NCBI GenBank assembly: GCA_034698045.1
Contig: JAQGAU010000847.1
Location: forward strand, 1-23,259
Source: Paramacrobiotus richtersi
Taxonomy: Eukaryota > Tardigrada > Eutardigrada > Parachela > Macrobiotidae
Length of the DNA: 23,259 bases
Direction of reading: 5' to 3'
The notes beneath the pieces are model-generated. The model searched no databases. It saw nothing but the letters and a program-made list of their open reading frames with translations, and was not told where the DNA came from. Below are positions 1 through 10,076 of the stretch, piece by piece. Each line of letters starts with the position of its first letter. Position 1 is the first letter of the stretch. The position numbers and the translations under genes are program-made.

Positions 1-1692
1 TTTCTTGCATTAGCGATACCGCTACGTTTTTCAGTACCAGAGTACGGCACACCCCGGCATACACATTCAGTTCCTCGAAAATATCCTCAATAACACCGGC
101 GAAATGTGCAGCTGCGTCGAAGAACGACCAAATTCGATTAAAGGAGTGACTGGTCAGAACCAGTATACTCAAAGCGGACAGTCCGTTCTCTTTCATAATG
201 CAACGAAACAATCGTCCGTTGCATGTTAGTCGAGAATCAAAACAACGTTCCTCCTTCGTGTGGATGTACTGAGTCGCCCCGCTTGGGCATATGATGACTT
301 TCGTGTTCAGGTTCCAGGACTTAAAGAGGCACACGTGGGGAATGCCTGCCGTCGATTTGCTTGGCAGACTAAGTATTTGTACGACGTGACCCGCGGTTAG
401 AACGCAGTACCAGGTGGCACATACTAGCCGACACTTGGCTTGCTCCAGACCGTCCAAATAACCGACAATTTCCGCCAAAATATGGCTGGAGCCAGCGGAC
501 GGTTTCCCCACACCAAAAGAACCATCCTGGGGCTCGCTGGCCGCGAATTCCGGCCGTTCTAAAGGTGTTCCCTGCACTTTTGGTTGATTACAATGCGAGA
601 ACAAGGATCGGATTTTTGCCAAGAACCCGCCGCCGAGGGGGCGAACTGTCTTGGGAGTTGGCTGGAACGCTTGAACTCCAGTTTCGGACAGCGATCTGGA
701 GATCGGTCCTGGCGCCGACCCTGAAGGGGATCCACAGTTTGAATGTGGCGCTGTTGTGGGCGACTGGAGCGGTGACACTTCTTTATTGGTCTGGTGATGT
801 GATTGTACGCGCTGCACAGATTGGTGTGTGTCGGACGATTCCTCCAGCAGTCGTCGCAGTGTATCTCCCTGGAAATCAATAATGGTTTACATTTCGAGAC
901 ATATTTTATTTCTACAGTATCAGAGTAAGACTTATCTCATGAGAAGTAAACACCAAACTTACACCGTGCGACGTACCTCGAGTTTCGGACAGCTCCCACC
1001 AACCATTCAAATTTGCGACGATATCGATCTGTCTTCTTCACGACGTGGAGAACATTCCCCTCAATATGCGTTGCAAACTGCAAAAGTCCCTTGCAGTTCT
1101 GATTAAAATTGTTGACCAACACCTGATCCATATCGGCTGACGTATAAGGTCCCGAGGCTGCAGAACCAGTGGAGAACCCAATCGGGAGTTGCACTTCATC
1201 CTTGATAAAATGAGCCTTTTCCAGTAACAGACGCTGCAAATATTCCTCACCCCGAAGGTCCCGAATACGGTTTCCTCCAAGTATATCCAACAGCGAACCT
1301 TGGGGTTTCACTACCCTAAGTAGACCAGAATTTTCCGGAGATGTACCAAAATCTGTCGGGGAAGAGTACTGTGCCTGTGGGGAAGAGGACAAGTTTTGTC
1401 TAGCAAGAAGTGTGGCGGGATACCATTTGGCTGGTTCGTTTGGACACAGCCGCAGCAAAGCTTCTACAGGCAGATCTCCGTCCTCGTCGGCGTAGTCGTT
1501 GTAGCGATAACTCCGGGCCGTGTGGTATATGCGCCCAAACCCGACATACTGAGGATCACTTCCGGATTTGTAGCCAAAATCAACCATCAGTCCCTCGTCT
1601 GTGCAGTCGATAACTCGGCCATAATGGAAACTGCCGTCTTCTTGACGAACGTCTACACTGTTCCATCGATAATCTTTGCTTAGAAAAGGCAT
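1..1692 (-). CDS. gene A, partial: divergent FMRP-like/F-box protein, possible frameshift
   Basis: Exon 1 runs from ATG at 1692 and exon 2 from 868 to beyond the left edge; exon 3 is outside. Exon 1 has the two Agenet-like repeats (GRVIDC, WYPATLL) and the KH0-like GNVLHVVKKTDRYRRKF, plus a Ser/Pro-rich loop at about residues 97-122 that the other copies lack. Exon 2 is open for all 289 codons seen. It keeps the leader GDTLRRLLE, then has about 80 extra Ser/Pro/Gln-rich residues before the F-box (ILAEIVGYLDGLEQAKCRLVC); the usual LP pair of the F-box is replaced. The usual donor (exon end 977) would leave exon 1 in phase 2, because four bases are missing after RRKFE relative to gene C. In that frame translation stops near 559, before the F-box. 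A GTGGGA donor ending exon 1 at 1000 would restore phase 0. Intron 1 is only about 108-131 bases. An in-frame ATG also lies at 1722; 1692 is chosen because MPFL is conserved in all copies. Confidence 0.7.
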
Positions 1693-2860
1693 ATCCGTTT
1701 GTTTCTTCCGTTTTCGAAACAAGAATAGCCAAAACTACAATTTCGAAGTTGCGTGTTAGTTTTGATCTGTTCATCTTACTTGGAAAAGAACTAAGAAGAA
1801 AAACCGTTGTTGTCAGACTTTTCAGTCTGCTTACTCTGCATGCGTGTGTACAGTGTAGGTGCGCAGAATGCACTGCACTGCGCGGGTTTGATTTGTGCAC
1901 CGAGCCCGAGGCCCGGAGCACGCTGTATTAAATATCGCGATTAAGTATTCGCCAACTACCTGAACTACTACATACTACAGGCTGTTTTTTTAACAGGCCA
2001 GTTCTATTCGGAAAAAATGATTCCCCGTTCCGTTAACATTGGTCTGAACAGGAACATGACACCGTTGCGAAATGCAAGGAAAACCTTTGTGAATTGATAT
2101 TCTTCTGCACATCGAAACGTTAGAACCATCTTTGATATGTACACAAGACTTTTGGTAAAAAATTCACGCTTAAACTTTCACTTTCAAAATTAACAGAAGG
2201 AAAAAGGATAAACTAATCCTTGATTTTGCGACCGTTGTGCAGCTCATCACTGATCAACAAAACGGGCCGGTTCATATTGCAGTAAAGGTGGAAATCAGGC
2301 GTCCAGAAAAACTAGTCGACATCGATCGAAAACTGATCTTTCGATAATTGATCAACTGCTAAAACCCGTGGGTCAGTTTAAAAATGTCGATTCATAGTTA
2401 ACACTTAACAGTACTGATTCAAGCTTACTAACAAACCAAAAATTAGACCAACAATTAGCATATCCCAAATGGGACGACAATGATCCCGTCACAAAATGAT
2501 TGGCCAGTTATATTTAAAAGACACTTTGACCGAACAAACGGAGACTGTCCGATACTCGCTCAGAACTTGAAAAGTAATCAAAGAAACATCGTTCAGGAGA
2601 ATTTTATCCATCAAGCTATCACTTGAGCTAATGAACTCAATGAAACTATTGTTCTGTCTGAACGCGGTAAACAGAAGTTAAGCGGTTAACGGTTAAACAA
2701 AGGTTAAACATTCAGCTAAATTCTCTGGTCGTTGTCGTTATAAAATGTAAACGGGCGAGTTCGGAGTTATATTTTACCGGTTCGTTCGATATGATACAGT
2801 AGTTTCTACACTGATACGGAACTTAAAAACTAAGCTGGGCAGTACATCCCGAACCATTAC
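1693..2860. other. spacer between gene A and the 3' end of gene B
   Basis: About 1.2 kb without a supported gene. The first 250 bases are the 5' flank of gene A, including the GTGCAC-containing block. The rest is AT-leaning and has only short open frames on either strand. I saw no RNA gene, transposon end or long repeat in it. Confidence 0.6.
1871..1902 (-). promoter_or_regulatory. type I upstream block of gene A (TTTGTGCAC motif)
   Basis: It lies about 180 bases upstream of the gene A start. It shares a plus-strand pattern, CACTGCAC then a G/T-rich stretch then TTTGTGCAC, with the flanks of C, D and F. Genes B and E lack it. Promoter function is inferred only from position and conservation. 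Confidence 0.35.
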
Positions 2861-2864
2861 GTCA

Positions 2865-3183
2865 GTGAACGATATGGTACTTCATAACACAAGGACTACT
2901 TTATTAAAATGTTCTGCGAACAAGCTGTCAGAGGACAAAAATCATAGGAAAATGTCGTATCACTTTTTCGTAACAGAAGTATGCGCCGAAATTAGAAACA
3001 GTCTGATACTTCAACGTTATCGCAATATTTCAGTCCGCCGTAATATCCAATCACCGAAACTGACAAACAAGATCTTGCAATCCGATTCTTGGATTAAAGC
3101 ACGCTAATGAACCACTCATTTCCGAAGAAACATTGAACGGGTTAGTAGGTCTTCTGTAGATAGGCTCAGCCAGCCAACACATT
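2865..3183 (-). repeat. 3' flank of gene B, homologous to the 3' flank of gene F (17345-17667)
   Basis: The two flanks share many short blocks in the same order. These include the context of TTTATTAAAATG, then GCGAACAA, then CAAAAATCATA, then ATTTCAGTC and the CCAATCACC block. They probably represent the 3' UTR and downstream DNA of the duplicated unit. Confidence 0.6.
2900..2905 (-). terminator. possible polyadenylation signal AATAAA of gene B
   Basis: A minus-strand AATAAA lies 279 bases past the stop codon of gene B. Genes E and F have an AATAAA, and D an ATTAAA, at nearly the same distance (280-292 bases), which makes a shared 3' UTR end plausible. Confidence 0.4.
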
Positions 3184-5474
3184 TTACAACGTCAGCATAA
3201 CCACGAACGTCTCATAAGAAGCGGCTTTCAGCAGGCTATGCGCGGTGAATTTGCTTAGCTTTCCCCAGTCCAAAGTGGCAAAATCATCGGCAGTCCACAC
3301 GACTCCCCGGAACAGGTTGTTGTCGCGGGGGTCACCGCTTTGGCGCTCATTCAGAATCTGCAAACACCAAAATTCCTGATTGACTAAACAATGGTCTATC
3401 GTTCAATGTGTGTTGTAGTAGAGTAAATTACGCCCAGCGAGAAACTGTTAATCCTAAAAAGGCAATTTCTACGCGAAGGAGCTTCAGGCTTAAGCACTCC
3501 GAGCTGCACAGTTTTGCACACCAACACCCAATGAATTACCGAGGAATTTAAAACTTTCAATCTACTAGTTGTTCCTCAACGTACCTGCACCAGCTCGAGA
3601 TTCATGTCCGTACCCGCGCCATCCGCGAGATATTCCACGAAGCACATCCGATCCGCGTCCGTCACAGGCGGCAGACCACTGTCCAATTTAACCCATATAT
3701 CTTCAACACACAGATTCCCGGCAATCCGTCCCCGAGGAATCCGAATAAATAACCGTTCCTCAGTCCCTCCCGTCACCGCGATAGTTACGTCCTTCAGTAG
3801 CAGAGTACGGCACAACCCAGCACAGGCATTCAGTTCATCGCAGATATCCTGGATGACACGCGAGAAATGTTCATGGCCGTCAAAGAACTCCCACATCGGT
3901 CGCAAGGGGGCAGATTTGGACACACAGGTCAGAACCATCACATCCAGCGCAGAAAAGTCCTTTTCTTTCATAATGTACCGAAACAATCGGCCGCTGCAAG
4001 CCACTCGGGAAACATAATCCCAATTCTGCGTCCGGCGAATGATCTCGTACTCTGAGCTGGTATTGATAACGATCTTTGTGTTCAGGTTCCACGACTTTAA
4101 AAGGCATACTGGGCCAGTGGCCATTTCAAACTTTTGTGGCAGATATAACATCTGAGTCACGTCAGCCGAGGTTAGAACGCCGTTCCAGTTGGTGCACACT
4201 CGTCGGAACTTTGCTTGCTCTACACTGTCCAAGTACTGGAAAGCGTCCGCCAGAATAGGGATGGGAAGAACGTCCAGCGCTGACACTTTTGGATCGGACG
4301 GGGAATCAGACGATATCTGACTTACTAATTGTTGCTGCTGCACTAATCGGCCCATGACGGGCGGCGCTTCCAACAGACGTCGCAGTGTATCCCCCTAAAG
4401 GCCCAAAGACATAATCTCTTCTTAAGTTCATCAGCGGTTATGTTTTGTCTGTCAGGCTTGGAGGCTAAATGGTTTAGAACTCCAGTAAGTATTGTATTAT
4501 TGTTAAACATCTAGCGCTCCGTTTTTTATTCCATTTCCAACCAGTTTAGTGCATAACCACTGACGGGTCGTCTATCTTGGATTTCACGATCCACATTTCA
4601 CACACACTCTACCTTAGCACACTCTTCCCGAATTAACTGTACACAGCTGGGGAATTTACGGAGTCGGGGACGCACAATAAAGCTCAGCAGACCAACAAAA
4701 ATGTAATCAAAATTGATATTAATTCTTTTGAGCATGAACAGATCGCCATAAACAAGAAAAGATTTAATACGATATTCATACCAGGCTCATACATCGTACC
4801 TTGAGTTCTGGACAACTCTCACAGCAGTAACGATCGAATTTGCGACGATATCGATCCGTCTTCTTCGCAACGTGGAGAACGTTTCCATCAACATGCGTTG
4901 CAAACATCCAGTTTCCCTGGGAATTCTTGTTAAAGTTGTCGACTAATGACTGCCCGACATCGTCCGATTTGTATGGACCCGGGGATGGAGCGCCAGTGGA
5001 GAGCCTACTCGGTAGTTCCACCTCTTCCTTCATAAAATAATTTTTTTCCACTAATGACCGAGGCAGTACGTCCTCTCCCCGGGGATCCCGAATGCGATTT
5101 GTTCCAAGCATCACCGCACCAACTGTCGCTGTTCTGATTAGACCCATCCTTCCCCTGAAGCCGTCACAGAATTGTCCATCAAGAAGCGTAGCAGAAAACC
5201 ATTTGGCTGGCTCATCTGGATTCAGTCGAATCAATACTTCTACGGGCAGCTGTAGATCTCCTTCCTGTGGTTCCAGATCGTTGTACGAAAAAGTCCTAAC
5301 TGTGTGGTAAATCCGCCCAAATGGAACAAACTGAGGATCAGCTGCGGACTTGCAGCCAAAATCAATCATCAGTCCTTCGTCAGTGCAGTCGATAACTCGG
5401 CCATAATGCAAAAACCCGTCGTCTTGACGAACGTCCACACTATTCCATCGATAATCACTGTTCAGAAAAGGCAT
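3184..5474 (-). CDS. gene B: FMRP-like N-terminal domain fused to F-box, 552 residues
   Basis: Exons are 4800-5474, 3585-4394 and 3184-3357, with introns of 405 and 227 bases and phase 0 throughout. Donors are AAG|GTACGA and CAG|GTACGT; acceptors are TTTAG|GGGGAT and TTTGCAG|ATTCTG. Residues 10-57 form the first Tudor/Agenet-like repeat (VDVRQDDG, GRVIDC, VPFGRIYH). Residues 78-135 form the second (VEVLIRLNPDEPAKWF). Residues 145-225 are KH0-like (EVELP, GNVLHVAKK). The F-box is at about 264-305 (LDVLPIPILADAFQYL, RRVCTNW). The remaining exon 2 residues, about 306-495, form a region I do not recognise, ending ELVQ. Exon 3 gives the conserved tail ILNERQSGDPRDNN...ETFVV. F-box proteins bind SKP1 and recruit substrates to SCF ubiquitin ligases; FMRP Agenet repeats bind methylated ligands and RNA-protein partners. 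The combined role is inferred. The gene is intact as read. Its 5' flank is of the type shared only with E. Confidence 0.85.
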
Positions 5475-6010
5475 ATTCGGTTATCAAAATCCGAAACAGC
5501 AAGATAGAAACGACAGTTTTCTTCGGCGAGGCCAAGAGCAACTGCTGCAAAAGTGCAGAATTCGTGGATCCGCCTAAAATGCCGTAAGCCCTACCGTCTG
5601 CAGGGGCGGCTGCAGTTACGTGGCACCATCAAGCTGCCCTGTGCGCCATGGGGCATTTACGTAGCTAACGAAGAACTGCATCCTCTGTACAAATGGCGAT
5701 CGGAAGCGTTTTCAGCGAGGAAGCCGCGCCAGTACTGATATCGAGAAGCTATAATAGAATATAGAAAAGTTCTTCGATTTCCACAGCGGCATCTGTTAAA
5801 GAACAACAGTGACCTTAGTTTGCGGATGTACTGTAGTCTGAACATGTAGGTCAAAAACAGATCATAATATTAAGTAAAACAGTGATGTAAAGGTTGTTCT
5901 GTTTGCGGAGTTTGAAAATTGATACAAGTTGAATTTAAAACAACAAGTGCTTACGGTTTTTCACTGTACCTGTTGTTCGATCCAGCAGTATGTTTACTGC
6001 CTACCCTTAC
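5475..6010 (-). repeat. type II 5' flank of gene B, homologous to that of gene E (16682-17262)
   Basis: Shared blocks run in the same order from the start codon outward: CGGTTAT next to the ATG, a strongly conserved block at about 117 bases, GTTTTCAGCGAG, an AT-rich section and a TGTTTAYTGCYTAC block. Genes A, C, D and F have a different sequence here, so B and E were copied together with their promoter region. Confidence 0.7.
5591..5665 (-). promoter_or_regulatory. conserved type II promoter block of gene B
   Basis: This roughly 74-base block begins CTACCGTCTGC and contains GGGGCGGCTGCAGTTA. It recurs upstream of gene E with about ten mismatches by eye, at nearly the same distance from the start codon (117 against 121 bases). 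The surrounding flank is less similar. Regulatory function is inferred from this constraint. Confidence 0.45.
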
Positions 6011-6690
6011 CTTATCGTCGTCGATAAATTTCACAGACAGGCCGATGTGTTGACGGTGCGAATTTCCTTGACCTTACCACAGCAACACATGCGTTGGTTT
6101 TCCTCATTCCATAGTCCTGGTAAATTTATACTGTTTGTGAAATCCGATTTACGACGTGTAAGGCAAGGACTACGGCGAACACCAGTAGAATCAAGCCTAT
6201 GCGTTCTCGGATTACTTTCGCGAACTCAGAGACCAGGGAAATCGAACAGTCAAGGGCAAGGCAGCCTGCTATTCAGTGGGAAAATGTTAGCTTTTTCCTT
6301 TGTGACTTGTTTTACGGCAAAGGGTGGCGATCTGGTGGACGCCTCTTGTTCACACATGGTTCATACCACCATTACCATCATGGTTCCATATATGCAAACA
6401 GGTTCTCGGAAACCCTTGTCGGATCGTCTCTACGTATTTCTTCTTCGTGTTAGACGATTTACGAATATGGTCAACCGTATTGTTTCTGACCTTTGTGCAA
6501 TTGATTGTGTTGTATTTGTGGTTCAGTAGTTTCGATACATAAACTAAGGAATTTAAGCAGGCGTAAAGCGCACTGTGCAGCTTAACACTTTTGGGTTTCG
6601 GTTATTCTCCGCTCCGCTTGCTACCAGTAGTAAAATGATCAGGAGTCGTGCGGCGCTTAAATTCCTCATTGAAAATAAAGCCTTTCTGTC
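6011..6690. other. spacer between genes B and C with plus-strand coding traces
   Basis: No supported intact gene. On the plus strand, a frame reading ADVLTVRIS...PQQHMRWFSSFH at about 6040-6112 aligns with frames in the spacers at about 13872 and 20433. The plus-strand open frame at 5990-6529 spans it, but its first part and its end do not match the other spacers. A 28-base element at 6479-6506 recurs at 9934 and 20639. Confidence 0.4.
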
Positions 6691-7022
6691 CGAAATAACC
6701 GCATCCCGAACCAGTACATGACTACGCCAATGAAGGCAGCTCAAGGCAAGAACTTCTTCGCTAACGTTATCGGCGAACGATACGTCGCAAATCGACAACC
6801 ATACAGAAATTTTGCAAAATTTCTCATAGCGGACAAGGTATAAAAGAATCAAACAACCTGCAGTGTACATACTGCGAAATGTCAGTCAGCCGCGATCTGT
6901 ACCCAGAAACGCATATTCTAACCCAGAGAAAAATTAAATAAAGGCCGACCATAAATCACCCAGGAGAGATATCCACAATGCTAGCAACACCTGTTCCGCA
7001 CGGATTCAGCTGACGCTGCAAT
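6690..7022 (-). repeat. 3' flank of gene C, homologous to the 3' flank of gene D (10005-10355)
   Basis: Ordered shared blocks include ACGCCAA, AAGAACTTCTTCGCTA, TCGACAACC, CTGTACCCAGAAA, GCATATTCTA and a CCATAAA block. Gene C has lost about 15 bases that in D contain the ATTAAA motif, so no polyadenylation signal is visible at the expected site for C. Confidence 0.55.
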
Positions 7023-9504
7023 TTACAACGTGATCACAACGACTGACGTCTGGTACGAAGCGGCCTTGAGCAGGCTATGCGCGGTGAATTTGTTCAGCTT
7101 TGCCCAGTCCAAACTGGCCAAATCATCGACAGTCCAGACGACTCCGCGGCACCGGTTGTTGTCGCGGGGGTCACCGCTTTGGCGCTCATTCAGAATCTGC
7201 AAAGACCAGATTCATGAATGACTGAACAACCTTCTATCGTTCCATGTACTTCGCAATACAGTAGTTACGCTGCGTAACTTACGCACAAAAGCGAGAACCT
7301 GGTCATCATAAAAACGAAATTTTTAACTTCTCCAGGAGCTTTAGCATACAACTCGACACAGCGAAACAAAAGAATTTGCCTACTAAACGCAAAAAGACTG
7401 TTTAAATATGTTACAGGCATGTCGTTCCACAATCATTTAGATTTTCAGCACTTACCGTGTTTCGGGTGGGGCCTACTGCGCTTAAATGAACAGCAAGTCT
7501 TATGCAACGATATTGGCTATGTGTTCCATTTTGGCTCATATACGACGTTCGCAAACTCATTATACCCACTGAATTGCCAAAAAAACCAGTCAATCTACCA
7601 TCCTGCTATGTGTTCCTCACCTGCACCAGCTCCAGATTTAAGTCCGTACCCGCGCCATCCGCGAGATGCTCCATGAAACACACCCGATCCGCGTCCGTCA
7701 CAGACGGCACACCACTGTCCAATTTATTCCATACTTCTTCAACACACAGATTCCCAGTAATCCGTCCCCGAGGAATCCGAATGGTAATCAGCCGCTCGTA
7801 AGTCCGTCCCGTCACCGCCATCGTTACGTCCTTCAGTAGCAGAGTACGACACACCCGAGCCAACCCATTCAGTTCATCGCACATATTCTGGATTACTCGA
7901 GAGAAGTGTTCATGACCGTTAGAGGACGTCCACATCGGCGGCGAAGGGGCGGATGTGGACGGCCCGGTCAAAACCATCACATCCAGCGCACAAAATTCGT
8001 TTTCTCCCATAATGCGCTGAAACAATCGTCCGCTGCAGGCCACTCTGGAAGCGTAATGTGTCCGGTGAAAGAACTCGTACTCTGCGCTGGTATTGATGAC
8101 GATCTTCGTGCTCTTATTCCATGACTTCAAAAGGCACTCTGGGCTGCCGACCATCCCAAACTTTCTGGGCAGGTGTAACATCCGAGTGACATCAACCGAT
8201 GTCAGAATGCAGTTCCAGTTGGCGCACACCAGCCGGCACTTGGTTTGCTCGACAACATCCAAATGCTGAAAAGTTTCGGCCAGAATAGGGCTGGGGAAAA
8301 TGCTCAGCGCTGACACTTCTGGATCGGACTGGGAATCAGACGACACTTGTTGCACAGGCACAGATCGGCCCAGGGCGGGCGGCGCTTCCAACAGACGTCT
8401 CAGTGTAGCCCCCTAAAATTTGGAAGAATTATTTGAGCTTTTTTTGCCTTCTGCCAGTCATGCTCGGAGAATGAATAGATCAACACTGTGATATTTTAGC
8501 ACTGTTGATAATAACAGCTGTTCAATAACTAGTCGCTCCTGTTACAGTCCGTTTTTTTTACATTTCCTGATGGCTGTTTTTATAGCACCGAGGAGTTATA
8601 ATTATCTTTCTCATGTTCCAGTATCTACTTTAGCATTTATAAAGACCTGCGGACGCATCCGCAGGATCGAGCTCGGCAAACCAGCGAAAACGAAATTTAA
8701 TATTAATTCTTTCGAGAATGGTACGCCGGAAGTGATAGTTTCAGGAAAGCCTTAGTATAATATAAAACCGTCATAGAGGAGCAAATACGATATTAATACC
8801 AGATACAAGGTACAACATACCTTGAGTTTGGGACAGCTCTCAGAGTAATACCGCTCGAATTTTCGACGATACCGATCCGTCTTCTTGACAACGTGGAGAA
8901 TATTTCCATCAACATGCGTAGCAAACATCCAGTTCCCCCTGGAATTATTGTTGAAGTTGTCGACCAATAACCGCCCGATATCGTCTGATTTGTACGGTCC
9001 CGGGGACAGAGAGCCAGAGGAGAATCCACTCGGTAGTTCCACTTCTTCCTTCGCAAAATGATTGTTTTCTACCAATGATCGAGGCAGGACGTCCTCTTCC
9101 AGGGGGTCCCGCATGCGAAATCTACAAAGCATATCCAATACCGCACCGTGGACTGTCACTGTTCTAATCAGACCGATCTTTCCCGTTGAGCCGTAATAGA
9201 ACTGTCGATCAAGAAGCGTGGCAGGGTACCATTTGGCTGGCTCGTCCGGATTCAGTCGCATCAAAGCTTCCACAGGGACCTGCGGATCTCCTACTAGTGC
9301 TTCCGTATTGTCGTAAGAAAAAGTATAAACTGTGTGGTAAATTCGTCCGAAGGGAACAAATCGGGGATCATTTGCGGACTTGCAGCCAAAATCAATCATC
9401 AGTCCTTCGTCGGTGCAGTCGATAACTCGGCCATAATGGAAACTTCCGTCGTCCTGACGAACGTCTACACCGTTCCAGCGATAGTTTTTGCTGAGAAAAG
9501 GCAT
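7023..9504 (-). CDS. gene C: FMRP-like N-terminal domain fused to F-box, 549 residues
   Basis: Exons are 8821-9504 (228 codons), 7621-8412 (264 codons) and 7023-7196 (57 codons plus stop), with introns of 408 and 424 bases, phase 0 throughout. Donors are AAG|GTATGT and CAG|GTGAGG; acceptors are TTTTAG|GGGGCT and TTTGCAG|ATTCTG. Exon 1 has both Agenet-like repeats (VDVRQDDGSFHYGRVIDC; VEALMRLNPDEPAKWYPATLL) and the KH0-like part (EVELPSGF, GNILHVVKKTDRYRRKF). The F-box has Phe in place of the usual Leu of the LP pair (FPSPILAETFQHL). The exon 3 tail carries several substitutions (YQTSVVVITL). An in-frame ATG at 9528 could extend the protein by eight residues; 9504 is chosen because MPFL is conserved. 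The gene appears intact. Its upstream region carries tandem repeats and five GTGCAC sites. Confidence 0.85.
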
Positions 9505-9601
9505 ATTTAGTTTTCCGGTTCTCAACACAAATACGGCTGAAAGTCTAAAACAACAATTGCGCCGTTCATGTGAATATCAGAAATTAATGTCATTTAATGA
9601 C

Positions 9602-9627
9602 GATTCTGAATAATGATTCTGAATTAG
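9602..9627. repeat. 13-base tandem repeat GATTCTGAATAAT x2
   Basis: Two adjacent copies, the second reading GATTCTGAATTAG, lie about 100 bases upstream of the gene C start. I saw no equivalent at the other copies. Confidence 0.7.
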
Positions 9628-9650
9628 AGTCTACGAAAATGTGCTTCGGA

Positions 9651-9692
9651 CGTCATACGGTGCACGCGTGTCGTCATACGGTGCACGGGTGT
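9651..9692. repeat. 21-base tandem duplication carrying GTGCAC
   Basis: Two adjacent 21-base units, each beginning CGTCATACGGTGCACG, differ at one base. Each contains one GTGCAC palindrome. They sit about 150-190 bases upstream of the gene C start, inside its presumed promoter. Confidence 0.85.
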
Positions 9693-9770
9693 CGGGGGAT
9701 GGCTATGCCTGCATGCACGGCACCGCACTGGGTTTTTGTGCACCAGTGCACGGATTTAAACGTGGTGCAC
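9651..9770 (-). promoter_or_regulatory. type I upstream region of gene C with five GTGCAC sites
   Basis: GTGCAC occurs at 9660, 9681, 9738, 9746 and 9765. The CACCGCACTGG...TTTGTGCAC pattern at 9721-9743 matches gene D (12951-12973) and more loosely A and F. A binding-site role is inferred. Confidence 0.4.
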
Positions 9771-10070
9771 GTTCTCATGTACCAGCGCGATCAGTTAACA
9801 ATGTGCCACATTGAATGTGGCGGGTTCATGCCATTGTGACATATAGATGTATCAGATTCTCAGAATACTGTTCTCTATAAAGTATGAAACCACTGCCGGA
9901 TCCTCTCTTCTGTTTCTACATACAGTAAACTGTATTGTTTCTGACCTTTGTGCAATCGATTGGTACTGTATCTGAGACACCGAACTTGAAAAATATATCC
10001 TGCTGCCCGAAATCGCTACATCGCGAAGGAATACGTGACTGTACGCCAAAGAATGCAGCTGAACTAATAA

Positions 10071-10076
10071 TTTAAT
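10071..10076 (-). terminator. possible polyadenylation signal ATTAAA of gene D
   Basis: The minus-strand ATTAAA variant lies 280 bases past the gene D stop, the same distance as AATAAA after genes B and E. Confidence 0.3.

Noticed and set aside
559-879. Minus-strand 106-residue frame near gene A as its own protein
   Set aside because: It is the out-of-phase reading of gene A exon 2. The frame with the F-box is open across the same bases and continues to the window edge. It matters only as what would follow if the usual exon 1 donor is used.
3604-4017. Long plus-strand frames opposite the F-box exons (also at 7502, 14571, 15335, 21322 and elsewhere)
   Set aside because: They are antisense shadows of conserved minus-strand exons and recur only because those exons are paralogous.
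3576-5474. Exon 1 and exon 2 as separate alternating genes (a Tudor-like gene and an F-box gene)
   Set aside because: The F-box frame has no conserved ATG and begins right after a TTTTAG acceptor. Exon 1 ends at a donor with no conserved stop. Phase 0 fits at five independent junctions. A joined gene explains all of this.
5950-6011. A 5' untranslated exon of B and E ending at GTAAG donors (6011 and 17261)
   Set aside because: Donor-like GTAAGG and GTAAGC occur in the homologous block, but at slightly different aligned positions. No good acceptor is visible near the start codons.
5990-6529. Plus-strand 179-residue open frame as a real gene
   Set aside because: Only about 25 residues in the middle match the other spacers. 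The start and end have no counterpart, and the composition gives no coding signal. It is treated as a relic trace.
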